Source of the DNA: Ganoderma boninense
Taxonomy: Eukaryota; Basidiomycota; Agaricomycetes; Polyporales; Polyporaceae
Assembly: GCA_002900995.3 (NCBI GenBank)
Contig: CM035311.1
Location: 2,170,001 to 2,234,000, forward strand
Reading direction: 5' to 3'
Length of the DNA: 64,000 bases
In this document: piece after piece, positions 44,720 through 55,299 of the stretch
How positions within the stretch are numbered: the first letter of the stretch is position 1
Layout: every line of letters begins with the position of its first letter
Notes under the pieces: model-generated
What the model saw: only the letters and a program-made list of their open reading frames with translations
Database searches by the model: none
Told to the model about the DNA's origin: nothing
Made by a program: the position numbers and the translations under genes

Positions 44720-46031
44720 TCGGCATCCAGGATCAATACATCAGTTACATTATGGCAGTTGTTAACGACATGACACGGAAAATGGTCTCGGAAGCATACA
44801 ACCAGCTTGGCAACAAAATGTACGAACACCGCAACCAGGAAGCCGCTGAACTCCACAGGCTCAGGGTCCTCCTGAACAAGAAGGTTAGCAGTGTGATGTA
44901 CACGGACGACATGGACGACCTCCGCTCTCGATGCAAGGATTTAGAGGACGAGAACGAGAAACTGAAGGCTGAACTGGTTGTCCTCAAGGCAGATGGAGAC
45001 GTTCTTAATCAAAACCATGGAACTCTCGTCAATGTTATCAAGCAGCTCCAAGCACAAGTTAACTTGCTGGCCTCTCACCCCACTGGTACACGCTCTCAAG
45101 GTACACCCACACACGCCCCCAGTTGACCCCAGATCGTGGACCCGCCAAAGTTTAAAGGCAAGACACCGGACCTGACAGTCGAACAATGGTTCCAAAAGCT
45201 CGGTATTTGGTTTAGGTACCAGAACATCACATCGGAGGACGACAAGATCACCACGGCTCTACTGTTCTTAGAAGAAGGAGCTCAGTCCTATATGGACGAC
45301 TACGTCCAGAGAGCAGCCGAAGGAGTCCCACTCCATACATAGAACAACTTTGCGAACCGACTCCGGAGTGGATACCGAGAGCTGGCCCCTGAAAAGTCAG
45401 CCCAACAGTCACTAGAGGACCATTGCAGGAAGTCACACGCGTCACTGGCCTTGTTTGCGGAAAACTTCCACCGTTTTGCTATCAAGTCTGGCTACTCCGA
45501 TATGGAACTTATCTGACGGATCGAGTCTCAGTGCAAGGGAGACCTGTTTACAACCATGACCACCTATCGCTCCTTGTTACCGCTCACGGTTCCGGACTGG
45601 TGGGAAGACTTCTTAGACTGGGCACTAGGGATTGAGATGAACTACCGAGGAGTCCGTCAGCCAATGTCGTCAAGGCCTGCCCGAGACCCAAATGCCATAG
45701 ACATCGACACTGTACGCAAACTGGAAAAGCTCTCCAAGGAGCAGGAGGAATGGCTCGCCAAGAAGCTCTGTTTCCACTGTGGTCAGCATCCCTTCAAGAC
45801 TGGTGTCAAGTGTTGAAACCCGGTATACAAAGGGTACTATGAGCTCCCGGACACGACAAAGGCAAAAGGCACTCGGGTACGCACTATGGGTGAAGACAGT
45901 CAAGATCAAGACCGAATGGAGTTTGTCATCAATGCGCTCAAGGAGTTTGAGAAGAAGAACAAGGCCCCCGAGCAGGAGACCACCGCACGGATCGTCGAGG
46001 TTGACGAGCAGGATTTTCTCCAGCGGATGTA
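44720..46031 (+). pseudogene. gag: Gypsy G gag, 3' part
   Basis: Frame pieces 44720-45126, 45127-45342 and further pieces to about 46031 belong to one Gag. Residues include a coiled-coil-like region (LRSRCKDLEDENEKLKAEL). The capsid follows (PPKFKGKTPDLTVEQWFQKLG), then a degenerate zinc knuckle (CFHCGQHPFKTGVKC, about 45770-45815). Stops at 45124-45126, 45340-45342, 45514-45516 and 45814-45816 interrupt it. The 5' part lies at 53668-53913 on the other strand, and the two parts share gccga/tcggc at the breakpoint. This gypsy family is distinct from A/B/D/E. Confidence 0.85.
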
Positions 46032-46075
46032 ACGAAGTCTGGTCGTAACATCCGGTCTATATGTAGTAGTAGCGT

Positions 46076-47607
46076 AAGCCACTTAGAGGAGTCTTTTGTA
46101 CCTAGATCACGCTATATATACCTTGCCTCATCTCACAGGCAAAAGCAATCGTTAGATCTAGGACTCACCCTCAAGCAAGGCAAACGTGAAATCCAGACAG
46201 AAGCCCTAGTAGACTGTGGAGCCTACTCTAGTTTTGTACACTATCGGTTTGTTCAGGAACATGGTTTAGAATTGCGGCGGCTTTCCAGAGACATACGAGT
46301 TTTCAACGCAGATGCAACGGAAAACAAGAAGGGCCTTATCACTCACTACACACGATGCATGGTCACCATTGGAAGGCACACCAGTTGGCAGTCATTCTTG
46401 GTTACCGACATTGGAAATCGAGACCTCATCATTGGGATGACCTTCTTGAGGGAACACAACCCTGAAATCGATTGGAAGAATGGACAGGTCAACTTCACAC
46501 GATGCCTAGCCGCATGCCACCCCAAGGAACTGCTGACACAGGAAGAAGAGGTCCAAGCCATAGACGAGCCCCGGTTAGAGGAGTTTGCACGAGACAGCTA
46601 CGGTCAGCTCGAACCAGAGCCCTGGGACAATGCTGACCAGTTTGTGCACTGGATAAAGTTCTTGGACAACTCCGATGCCAGGATACTGCGAGCACGCGTC
46701 AAAGAGAAGAAGGAAGAAGCACTGGGACAACAAGACAAGGGATACTGGTCTAGTCATGTCCCCACACATTACCGCCAGTATGGTGATGTCTTCTCTAAGA
46801 CAGTGTCAGAACAGATGCTAACATGCAAGCCTTACGACCATCCAATTGAGTTAGCGGAAGGTGCAACATTGCGTAAGCCAGCCAAGCTCTATCTTTTCAA
46901 CCCCCAGGAACGAAACTCGCTAGATGGTTGGATCAATGAACAGGAAAGCAAGGGATACATCTGACATTCCAAGAGCCCTGCTGCAGCACCAGTTTTCTTT
47001 GTCAAGAAGAAGGATGGGAGTTTACGGCTAGTCCAGGACTATCGTGCCCTCAATGCCGCTACCAAGAAGGACAAGTTTCCCATACCACGGATACCGGACT
47101 TGATCGACCGACTCTCTCAGTCGTCAATTTTCACCTCCTTAGACCTGAGATGGGGATACAACAATGTCCGCATATGGGAGGGTGATGAAGAGAAAGCAGC
47201 ATTTATCACCCACCGTGGACTGTACGAGCCAATGGTAATGACCTTCGGCCTCTGCAATGCACCAAGCACCTTCCAGGCAATGATGAACGAAGTACTCAAG
47301 GAGGAAATTGCTACAAGACACGTGGTAGTCTACATCGACGACATCCTCATCTTTACGGATGATCTCACACTACACCGGCAGCTCACAGAACGAGTACTAC
47401 AAAAGCTACGAGCTAACGACCTCTTTCTCAAGCCAGAAAAGTGCAAGTTTGAGCAGCCATCAGTCGAGTTTCTAGGCCTGATTATCTCCAAGGATTCGAT
47501 CACAATGGATCCTGCAAAGGTCGAAGGTGTTAAAAACTGGCCAACTCCAACCAAGGTCAAGCATGTCCAGGCATTTTTAGGTCTGGCCAACTTCTACTGG
47601 CGGTTTG
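46076..47607 (+). pseudogene. pol: Gypsy G Pol, 5' part (protease and RT)
   Basis: The protease region (about 46140-46500) has ALVDCGAYSSFV, where DCG replaces the usual D-S/T-G. The linker and reverse transcriptase follow, with [18 protein letters not shown] and YIDDILIF (about 47330-47355). A TGA at 46962-46964 breaks the RT start. The frame ends at 47607, where the LTR of gypsy D has inserted. RNase H, integrase and 3' LTR of G are absent from the window. Confidence 0.88.
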
Positions 47608-48068
47608 TGTCATGAACGGCACGCTCGGCGCCTACCCTGGCGTCTCTATTTCCCTTTTCGGACTGTTTGCCTCCCGCGTCGTCCTTATTGTCCTCCGTTG
47701 TTTAGCAAACCTGTCCCTTGTTCTCGCAGTACAATAACTCCTGTTACCCATTGTTCCCGTCGTCATTGTACTACATACCATTGTTCTTCCACTGGTTCCC
47801 GTGTCCATAGTTACCTATTGTCCCCGGTTCCCATTGTCCGCTACATGTATATAAGACCTGTACTTCGCTACCTGGAGACCTCAGTTTCGACCTCTTGTCT
47901 CCAGGTAAGCCTCGCTGTATTCTCGCTCGTTAGTTAACTTGCTCAATACATCTTGTCTCCAGCCTGACTGTCGAGCCCTGCTCCGCTCTTGCTGCACAAG
48001 TGCTCGTCAATACCCTTGCTCGTCTCGTAAGCCTCCTCTCTGATCTTACTCGACAGCCAGTCGTAACA
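47608..48068 (+). repeat. 5' LTR of gypsy D
   Basis: 461 bp, TGTCATGAAC...CGTAACA, inserted into the G reverse transcriptase after gtttg (47603-47607). Primer site 48071-48081 is perfect against 47883-47893. Confidence 0.95.
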
Positions 48069-48469
48069 TTAGGTCGAAACTTCTACACGAGCACTAGCGT
48101 ACTCCACCCACACTCTTTCCCTCTCGTACGGTACGCACTTAGATCCTCTGTGTTGGCCTAGCATAGTGCGCGCTCTAGTCACACCATCGGACGTGGTCTC
48201 GGTGCAACCTGAGGCTTGCCACTCTCAGTGGTACAGTACGCGGAAAGCTCCTAACACAAGACCCCGGTACTGACAGAAGTGGTCTGCCTCATGGCGTGGG
48301 AGGCTAGAGAAAGGCGGCGAAACAAAGCCAAGGCAGAACACCCTTGGGCCTGTGTCCCTTGGGCTAAGACACAGCAATAGGCCGAGGAGGCTGAGCAGAC
48401 AGTGTCAGATTGTGCACCTGCCGTTTCTATTCCTGGGATAGGAAGCGAGCTACCTCCACTCCCCTCACC

Positions 48470-49849
48470 GTGGCTTGCAGTCAAAGGCCACACGCATTTC
48501 ACAGCAACGCGGTCGAAGACCAGCACTGGAACACCACTGAACAACAGTGGTTTGTTTGCGACCGCCAGCCCTGCCCACACCGCGACTTCACCTTTGACTG
48601 GACACCCACCCAGTGGGCTCCATTCCACCCCTTTGTCCGGCCACACCCTGACCAACAACAGGTGATCTTAGACCGACTCGCCCAGCCACCACCAGCTCCC
48701 TCTACAAGGCCCACACGGGCAGCTGTTGCTGCTGCATGAAGTCACCCCGGCACCCAGCCCCCCAGCCGTGGCCCCAGTCGTGTACCCAGTGGGACCACCA
48801 CCCCCAGTCAATCCACAGGTTCCCCCGCTCTTGACAAAACTATTGCACTCATTACTGAACGTCTTGGACAATGATGAAGCTCAAACCCCTCATCACCCAT
48901 TGCGTTGACTTCTAAGGCAGAAGAGAAGCCTGAAGTAAAGAAGGAACCGAAGCCGAAAGCTACCAGTTCCAACACCCCACAATTGTCATCCTCGTCCAAT
49001 CCTCCTCCTGCACCCAATCCTCCTCCCGCACCCACCATGACCACTCCTGCCCCCACACCAGCGTTCGACACCTCCAAGCTCCTCTCCCAGATTGCCCCAC
49101 ACGAATACGATAGAAAATCTGCACAAGATGGCCTCCGCTTTGTGTCCGCAGCCTTACGGCAGTAGCGGTTGGCACACCTAGTGAGGTCATATGGATGACC
49201 ATTCTCAGTAAGCTCACGGAAGGAGCAGCAGCCTGGGCTGGCCCCCACATTGTAAAGCTCGCCAGTAGAACTAGCCCTTGGGCAGACTATGATGAGTTCA
49301 GCACTGCCTTCAAGGATCACTTCTGTGCAGCCGATGACAAGGAGGCTGCCATTGCTGAACTGGTCAAGCGTTGCAAGGTGTATCGCAAGGTCGGCACCGT
49401 CCAGGAGTATACGGCACAGTTCAATGCAGCTGCAGCTTGAACTGGCTTCAGTGGCGAGGACAAGCGCAAACGCTACCGCTCTGGCCTGCCTCCCAGGCTC
49501 AAAGATGTCCTCACCACCAGCGCCCACAACATCTCCGACCTCACCAAAATCCAGAAGGTGGTGCTGTCGCTCGACCAGGCCCTCATCACCAGAGAGGAAG
49601 AATGACCGAAGGCATTTGGGTAGAAGAAGAAGGGGGAGAAGGTGGCTGCTACTGGGAAGAAGCCGTTTCCAGGAAACTGCTACATCTGTGGCCAGCCTGG
49701 ACATCACAAGTATGTCCACAGTTGAAGAGTCAGCAAGCTGCTTTCTCATCTACTACGACTACAAAATTGGTGGCTCTTCAGGCCCAGGTCAAGGCAATGG
49801 AGGAAAAGCTTGTGGCTCTTACAACCGCTGAAAAGAAGGAGGGTTTCTT
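48470..49849 (+). pseudogene. gag: Gypsy D gag remnant
   Basis: The conserved GTG is at 48470-48472. The N-terminal block carries the Cys/His cluster (CDRQPCPH); capsid pieces follow to about 49600 and a damaged zinc knuckle (CYICGQPGHH, about 49680). Stops and small deletions interrupt it. The end EKKEGF reads straight into Pol sequence without a stop because a deletion removed the gag stop, the linker and the protease. Confidence 0.85.
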
Positions 49850-50441
49850 ATGCACGGCCGTAATGGTCGAGGAGGAGGAGGAAGATAGGCCTCCACCACC
49901 AGGTTTTCTGCTGGAATGGGATGGCACTGAGGAGTCTCTTCTCAATGCACTGGAAGATGGACGACGACTTTGAGGTACCCCTAAGATCTTTGTGTCAGTG
50001 AGCTACACGTACTCCCAACAGTGCACTAAACAAGAGTACCAGAAGAAGGAAGTCCGTCCTGTCGAAGAGATTGTACCTTTCCAGTACCACGAGTATCTGC
50101 GTGTGTTCTTGAAAGAGGCGTCTGAACGTCTACCTGAGCACGGACCCTACGACCACGCTATAGAACTCGTACCAGATGCTAGGATGTTCCATTCCAAGGT
50201 GTACCCCCTGTCGCCCAGCGAGCAGGTCGAGCTTGACAAGTTCCTTAGTGAGAACTTGGCCAAAGGTTATATTCAAGAGTCAAAGTCACCGATGTCATCA
50301 CCGTTCTTCTTCGTTAAAAAGAAGGACGGCAGCCTACGTCCTGTACAGGACTACCGGCGATTGAACGACATCACCATTAAGAACCGATACCCACTGCTGT
50401 TGGTGTCAGACTTGATGGATCAACTCAAGAGGGCCAAGTAC
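49850..50441 (+). pseudogene. pol: Gypsy D Pol, 5' part (protease deleted, RT start)
   Basis: Starting from the fused gag end, the acidic VEEEEED linker leads to the reverse transcriptase N-terminus up to LKRAKY. The sequence stops at the copia C3 LTR (50442). A TGA at 49971-49973 interrupts it. The continuation is at 39734 downward on the other strand. Confidence 0.88.
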
Positions 50442-50867
50442 TGTTGAAGTCGGCGCTGTAGCGCCCGCAGTATTGATCGCACCAAGTCCACAATCGCACC
50501 GTACGTACATTGCATTGTCCCCCACCTGGGGTATTTTTCGTTTCGTTAGCATAGGACATCTCATAGAGTTACAACATCGTCTTCATTAGAGGCTCCAACT
50601 AGCTTAGATCTGCATCCTGCTCTACTTTACACTGTACAGTCCGCAATTCTCACTCCCTGGGCGCCATAACGGCGCCAGTAGCACAGCATTACATACTCTA
50701 CCTAGCACGTGCTCCATGAGCTGTATCGACGCCTCTGTCAGGCTCTGTGTCCTTAGACTTTACAGAGCTTGACACAGGTGAGTAGCATATCTTAGTTTCC
50801 AGCAATACAGACTTTACAGAGCTTGACACAGGCCATTGTGACGTCCTGAGGGCCACTGCAGCCAACA
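50442..50867 (+). repeat. 5' LTR of copia C3
   Basis: It contains two short hairpins, GGCGC-tgta-GCGCC near the start and GGCGCC-ataac-GGCGCC near 50659, and a 23-bp direct repeat (gactttacagagcttgacac and three more bases) in its last third. All copies share these. Confidence 0.93.
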
Positions 50868-50885
50868 GGTTATGAGCCCTGCGCT
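50868..50885 (+). other. Copia C3 primer site (initiator tRNA-Met anticodon arm)
   Basis: 18 nt ggttatgagccctgcgct begin at the first base after the LTR. Their reverse complement holds CAGGGCTCATAACC, the anticodon stem and loop of fungal initiator tRNA-Met. Drosophila copia is known to use an internal tRNA-iMet fragment in this way. Confidence 0.82.
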
Positions 50886-51118
50886 CTCAGCACCTCAGGA
50901 CTCCAAATTTCGCTTGTCTATTCGCTCTCTGGCCTCACCCAGCCCCCACTCCTCTCCTGCTCCCTCTGCTTGACGCATCTGCTCGCTCTGGGACTGGTTC
51001 CTCTTCTCTTCGCTCCAGGACGCAGTTTTCGTCCCCTCATCTCGTCGTTTTGCCAGCGCGTCGCGCGCCACGTCATCGCCCAGGCCCCTCGTTGCCACGT
51101 CCCCACGTCGTGCCCATG

Positions 51119-53226
51119 GATCCCAGTATGTCATTCATGCCTTCCTACTCCTTCTGTGCCACCCCCATCCTTTCCAAGCCCCAGTGCTTTGCCCAGTGCA
51201 CTGCCAGCAAGAGGGCGCCCCCCCAGGCCTCCCAGGTCGTCCCCCAGCTCTCCCACATGTGCCAAGGCAGGGATATGGCTGTTGGGCCCACCTGCTTGTC
51301 ATCTCATGCCGTGAGGCCAGATGACATCCCCCAGCACACTGCTGGGGTGGCCATGGTCGACCTTCGCTGCCCCTCTGCCCTCCAGGTGTCCCCAGACCGC
51401 TCCTCTTTGCTCTCCAGCCCTGCTGCGACCATGTGGAACACAGACACGGGTGCCTCAGCACACATGACCCCCCACAGGCATTGGTTTCGCTCCTACTCGC
51501 CCCACAGCATCCCCATTCGCCTTGCCAACTCCCACATCGTCTACTCTGCGGGTATGGGCTCTGTGGTGTTCCAGCCGGCTGAGATGGACGGAGTTTTGCC
51601 CCCTGCCATCGTCCTGCATGACGTCCTCCATGTCCCTGCCCTGGCCAGCAGCCTCCTGTCAATTTTCCACCTCACCCGGGAGAAGGGCTACTCCGTTGAG
51701 CTCTCTGCGTCGTCTGTGCTGTTCTACCACCAGGGGCAGCTGCGCTTCAAGGCCGAGGTCAACGAGCACAACGTCGGCTACCTCCTCGGCCACACCCTGT
51801 CCCAGTCCAAGTCTGCCATGTCCGCCTCTACCACCTGCGATGAGGACCTCGCCCTGTGGCACCAGCGCTGCTCCATGTCAACCTCGACGACCTGCGCTCT
51901 GTGGTCAACAAGGAGCTTGTCAAGGGCCTCACCATCCGCTCCAAGCGTGCCCCCAGCGCCATCTGCGAGCCATGCCTAGCTGGCAAACTCAATCGCCACT
52001 CCATCCCTCGTTTCGCCTCTAGACGGTTCGTTCGCCTTGCCCTGGTGCACACAGATCTCAAGGGCAAGCTTGCTGTGCCCACACCGGAGGGCTACCTCTA
52101 CTGGATGGTGTTTGTCGACGATGCGACACGTTTCTGGGCCCTGGCCTACCTCAAGCGCAAAAGCGACGCATTTGCAGCCTTCAAGGCGTACAAGGCGTAT
52201 GCTGAGAACTGCCTGGGGCTGCGCATCAAGGCTACACGGGACGACAAGGGCGGCGAGTACATGGGCCAGGAGTTCATCGACTTCTGCACTGAGCACGGCA
52301 TCCACAGGCAGCACACAGAGCCAGACGAGCCCCACCAGAACGGCGTAGCAGAGCGAGCAAACAGGACGACGTCTGAGGGTGCCACTGCCCTCCTTGCCCA
52401 GTCCAAGCTGCCCCCTTCATTCTGGTGCCACGCTGTCTCTACCTTTGTCCACACGCGCAACCGCATGCCCACCTCTGCGCTCGATGGCGGCATTCCCTAC
52501 ACGGCCTGGAAGGGCGATGGGCGCAAGCCTGAGGTGTCCTATTTCCGCGTCTTTGGCTGCCTGGCCTATGTGCTCATCCGCAAGAAGGACCGCAAGGCAC
52601 TGCAGCCCCACACGCGCAAGTGCANNNNNNNNNNNNNNNNNNNNNNNNNNNNNNNNNNNNNNNNNNNNNNNNNNNNNNNNNNNNNNNNNNNNNNNNNNNN
52701 NNNNNNNNNNNNNNNNNNNNNNNNCAAGCTCACCTATGCTCCCTCGCCAGAGTCAGAGCTGTTCACCTCCTACACCGACGCAGACCACGCTGGCTGCCCT
52801 GACACTGGTCGCTCCACCTCTGGCTATGTGATCAAGATGGGCACTGGGGCCATCTCCTGGTCGAGTCGTCTTCAGTCCCTCGTTGCTCTGTCCACCACAG
52901 AGGCCGAGTTCATCGCTGCAGTCTCGTGTGGCCAGGAGATGCTCTGGCTGCGAAATCTGCTCACTGAGTTTGGCTACAGCATCTCCTCTGCCTCCCGCAT
53001 GCGCATCGACAACCTCTCTGCACTCTCTGTGGCGAAGAACCCGGAGCACCATGGGCGGATGAAGCACCTCGACCTGCGCTTCTACTGGCTGCGGGATGAG
53101 GTGGCCAAGGGGCGCATTGAGGTGGTGCACCTGCGCACGTCACACATGCCTGCTGACATCCTGACCAAGTCACTGCCCAAGCCCAAAGTGCTTGAGATGG
53201 TGAAGATGCTGGGATTGGAGACTTGA
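51119..53226 (+). pseudogene. pol: Copia C3 Pol, frameshifted and gapped
   Basis: The ATG at about 51116-51119 matches C2. The protease is intact. A 1-base deletion near 51870 (ctccc to ctcc) shifts the frame at the GAG-pre-integrase WHQRCSH motif. The integrase then reads on in the new frame to the N gap at 52625. After the gap RNase H is intact and ends at TGA 53224-53226. The C-terminus extends 25 residues further than in C1 and C2 (HMPADILTKSL), the usual copia RNase H tail. Confidence 0.9.
52625..52724. other. Assembly gap (100 N)
   Basis: A gap of exactly 100 N inside copia C3, a round placeholder size. By comparison with C2 about 1.86 kb are missing (integrase end, linker and most of reverse transcriptase). 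Confidence 0.98.
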
Positions 53227-53241
53227 GCGATCAGGGGAGAG

Positions 53242-53667
53242 TGTTGAAGTCGGCGCTGTAGCGCCCGCAGTATTGATCGCACCAAGTCCACGATCGCACC
53301 GTACGTACATTGCATTGTCCCCCACCTGGGGTATTTTTCGTTTCGTTAGCATAGGACATCTCATAGAGTTACAACATCGTCTTCATTAGAGGCTCCAACT
53401 AGCTTAGATCTGCATCCTGCTCTACTTTACACTGTACAGTCCGCAATTCTCACTCCCTGGGCGCCATAACGGCGCCAGTAGCACAGTGTTACATACTCTA
53501 CCTAGCACGTGCTCCATGAGCTGTATCGACGCCTCTGTCAGGCTCTGTGTCCTTAGACTTTACAGAGCTTGACACAGGTGAGTAGCATATCTTAGTTTCC
53601 TGCAATATAGACTTTACAGAGCTTGACACAGGCCATTGTGACGTCCTGAGGGCCACTGCAGCCAACA
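53242..53667 (+). repeat. 3' LTR of copia C3
   Basis: 426 bp, ends GCCAACA; right flank gccga. Confidence 0.93.
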
Positions 53668-53913
53668 GCCGAAGTGTGCACCTGCCGCTTGTGCGGCTTT
53701 CTCAAGTGTTGCGTACTCCACACCCTGAAACTGCCATACTGCCGGGCTTTGTAAGGCCCCAAGAGTGGGGGTGGGTGAGGACGGACGGGTTGGCAACTGG
53801 GACGGCGGACGGGGGGTCTCTTCCTCCTCAGCTGTGGATGCATTGGAGGGCGTGCTAGGCCTATCACCTAAATCGTGTGGGTTTAACACCGAAAAACGGG
53901 AACCCGTTGCCAT
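53668..53913 (-). pseudogene. gag: Gypsy G gag, 5' part
   Basis: The start is the ATG at 53911-53913. A Pro/Ser/Thr-rich N-terminus leads to EYATLEKAAQAAGAHF, and the frame is cut by the copia LTR. The continuation begins at 44720 on the plus strand, and the frame stays open across the shared 5 bp. The ATG lies 5 nt after the stop of the upstream frame. Confidence 0.8.
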
Positions 53914-53918
53914 TGTTT

Positions 53919-54638
53919 CTAAACTACTACCCAATCTAGGTACCCAAACGTGTCTAGCTTTCCAACAGTGTTCACTACCTTAGGGAAGTTCTTCTTCAAC
54001 TCCTTAAAACTAATATTCCCAACCTCCTTGCAGAACCACTCTATCTGTTGTCGCTGAGGGCGGGTCCACTCCAAGCCATGTGTGTCGAGGTTTGTGGCAA
54101 TCCACTCTAGTTGGTCAGCGATGTGCTGGACAGCCAGAACATCAATGGCTGGGAGGTTGATGAGGAAGTCCTTGCGGTCGAAGATGGCTTGGAGGCGGGT
54201 AAGGACGGCGTTGACCTTGGACTCGATGATAGCGAGGCTGTCCTTTGGGTTGATGCAGCTGAAACCGGGCAGTGGAGGGGCTGAGATTCGGCACTGTAGG
54301 GGTAGGCGTGGGACATGGAGAGTGGTGGTCCGGACAGGGGTAGGGGCCTGGGCATGAACCGGCCTGGGCAACGGCTGGGACAGGGGGACGGATGGGGGCA
54401 GGGCTTTACGCCGAGGGACAAGAGGTGCGTGCTCCTTGTGACGGTAGTGAAGGCGATCCTCTGCACAATCCGCAAGTACACAGGAAATCTGTTCCTGGAC
54501 TGGGAGGTGACCGTGCCTCTTGGTGTGGCGACAGGTAAACTCCTGGAGACCAAACTCCTCGGAGGGGAAGGGGATGGGGGATGATAAATGTTTATAAAAC
54601 TCCTGGGGAGAGGAAAGACGGCTGGCTAGTGGGGGCAC
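53919..54638 (-). CDS. ORF1 of gypsy G, 240 residues, unknown
   Basis: The first ORF upstream of the G gag reads through with no stop although the rest of G is full of stops. It has a Cys/His-rich N-terminal part (about residues 34-70), a Pro-rich middle, and a helical C-terminal part (KVNAVLTRLQAIFDRKDFL and following). It ends TAG 53919-53921, 5 nt before the gag ATG, an arrangement that would suit termination-reinitiation. I do not recognise a family. It may be an extra N-terminal Gag-like protein of this gypsy lineage or an unrelated gene fragment. Confidence 0.5.
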   Translation of the reverse strand: MPPLASRLSSPQEFYKHLSSPIPFPSEEFGLQEFTCRHTKRHGHLPVQEQISCVLADCAEDRLHYRHKEHAPLVPRRKALPPSVPLSQPLPRPVHAQAPTPVRTTTLHVPRLPLQCRISAPPLPGFSCINPKDSLAIIESKVNAVLTRLQAIFDRKDFLINLPAIDVLAVQHIADQLEWIATNLDTHGLEWTRPQRQQIEWFCKEVGNISFKELKKNFPKVVNTVGKLDTFGYLDWVVV

Positions 54639-54699
54639 TAAGCCAGGGGCCTGTGGGTTAGATTCTGTCTAATGTCACAGCCTATCGACTGCGCCACCA
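54620..54699 (-). tRNA. tRNA-like pseudogene or SINE head
   Basis: On the minus strand the A-box-like GGTGGCGCAGTCGATAGGC starts at 54699 and is followed by an anticodon-arm-like inverted repeat (TTAGA...TCTAA). A convincing B box and acceptor stem are missing. An (AAAC)n tract lies just upstream at 54698-54714. Confidence 0.25.
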
Positions 54700-54714
54700 A
54701 ACAAACAAACAAAG

Positions 54715-55092
54715 GGACACAGGGGGTGGCAACAGAAGGGAAGAGGATAGATTGCCTAGACTAGAAGGCGCAGAGGGGCAGGGGCTGTTAGGCTGCCTAT
54801 AGTGGAAGGGAGGGAAGAACAGAAGACAGAATCTGAGGTTCTTGATCCCACATCACAGCCCTTTATATATTACATGGGAACGGTGCACAGACCATCAGTT
54901 CAGGGCAGGTCCCAGGACCTGTCGCAGGTGAGAAAATGATCTAAGAAGCAGATAAGATAGAGAAAGAGATAAGATAAGAGGGAGAGATGAGATAAGGGAA
55001 AGGGAGATAAGATAAAGGAAAAGATAAGATGAACCGAGAGATAACTTGTCCTGATAAGATGCCAGACTGAGTGTGGCTCGAAAAACTGTGAC
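54715..55092. repeat. Purine-rich GATAAG cluster
   Basis: Between about 54946 and 55060 there are about seven gataag words within purine-rich repeats. No gene is seen. The sequence ends at the truncated LTR of element E. Confidence 0.5.
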
Positions 55093-55273
55093 AAGAACAA
55101 TGGTATGTAGTACAATAACAACAGGAACGATGGGTAACAGGAGTTATTATACTTCAAGAACAAGGGACGGGTTTGCTAAACAACGGAGGACAATAAGGAC
55201 GACGCGGGAGGCAAACAGTCCGAAAAGGGAAAGAGAGACGCCGGGGTAGGCGCTGAGCGTGCCGTTCATGACA
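55093..55273 (-). repeat. 3' LTR of gypsy E (truncated)
   Basis: Only the U3 part remains; R and U5 (about 280 bp) are lost at 55092. Confidence 0.92.
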
Positions 55274-55299
55274 ATACCCCCCTCCTAAGGATCGTGTCC

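Larger units (their letters stand above)
50442..53667 (+). mobile_element. Ty1/copia element C3 with assembly gap
   Basis: LTRs 50442-50867 and 53242-53667 (426 bp each), primer site 50868-50885, polypurine tract aggggagag at 53233-53241. Left flank agtac, right flank gccga. It is 3226 bp long including 100 Ns, about 1.76 kb shorter than C2, so the gap stands for about 1.86 kb if the element is otherwise whole. Confidence 0.95.

Noticed and set aside
50250..50441. Gypsy RT at 49.85-50.44 kb as an independent insertion
   Set aside because: Its end and the end at 39734 share gtact and join in frame, so both are parts of element D.
54620..54699. tRNA gene on the minus strand
   Set aside because: A box is good, but B box and acceptor pairing fail; kept only as a weak tRNA-like feature.
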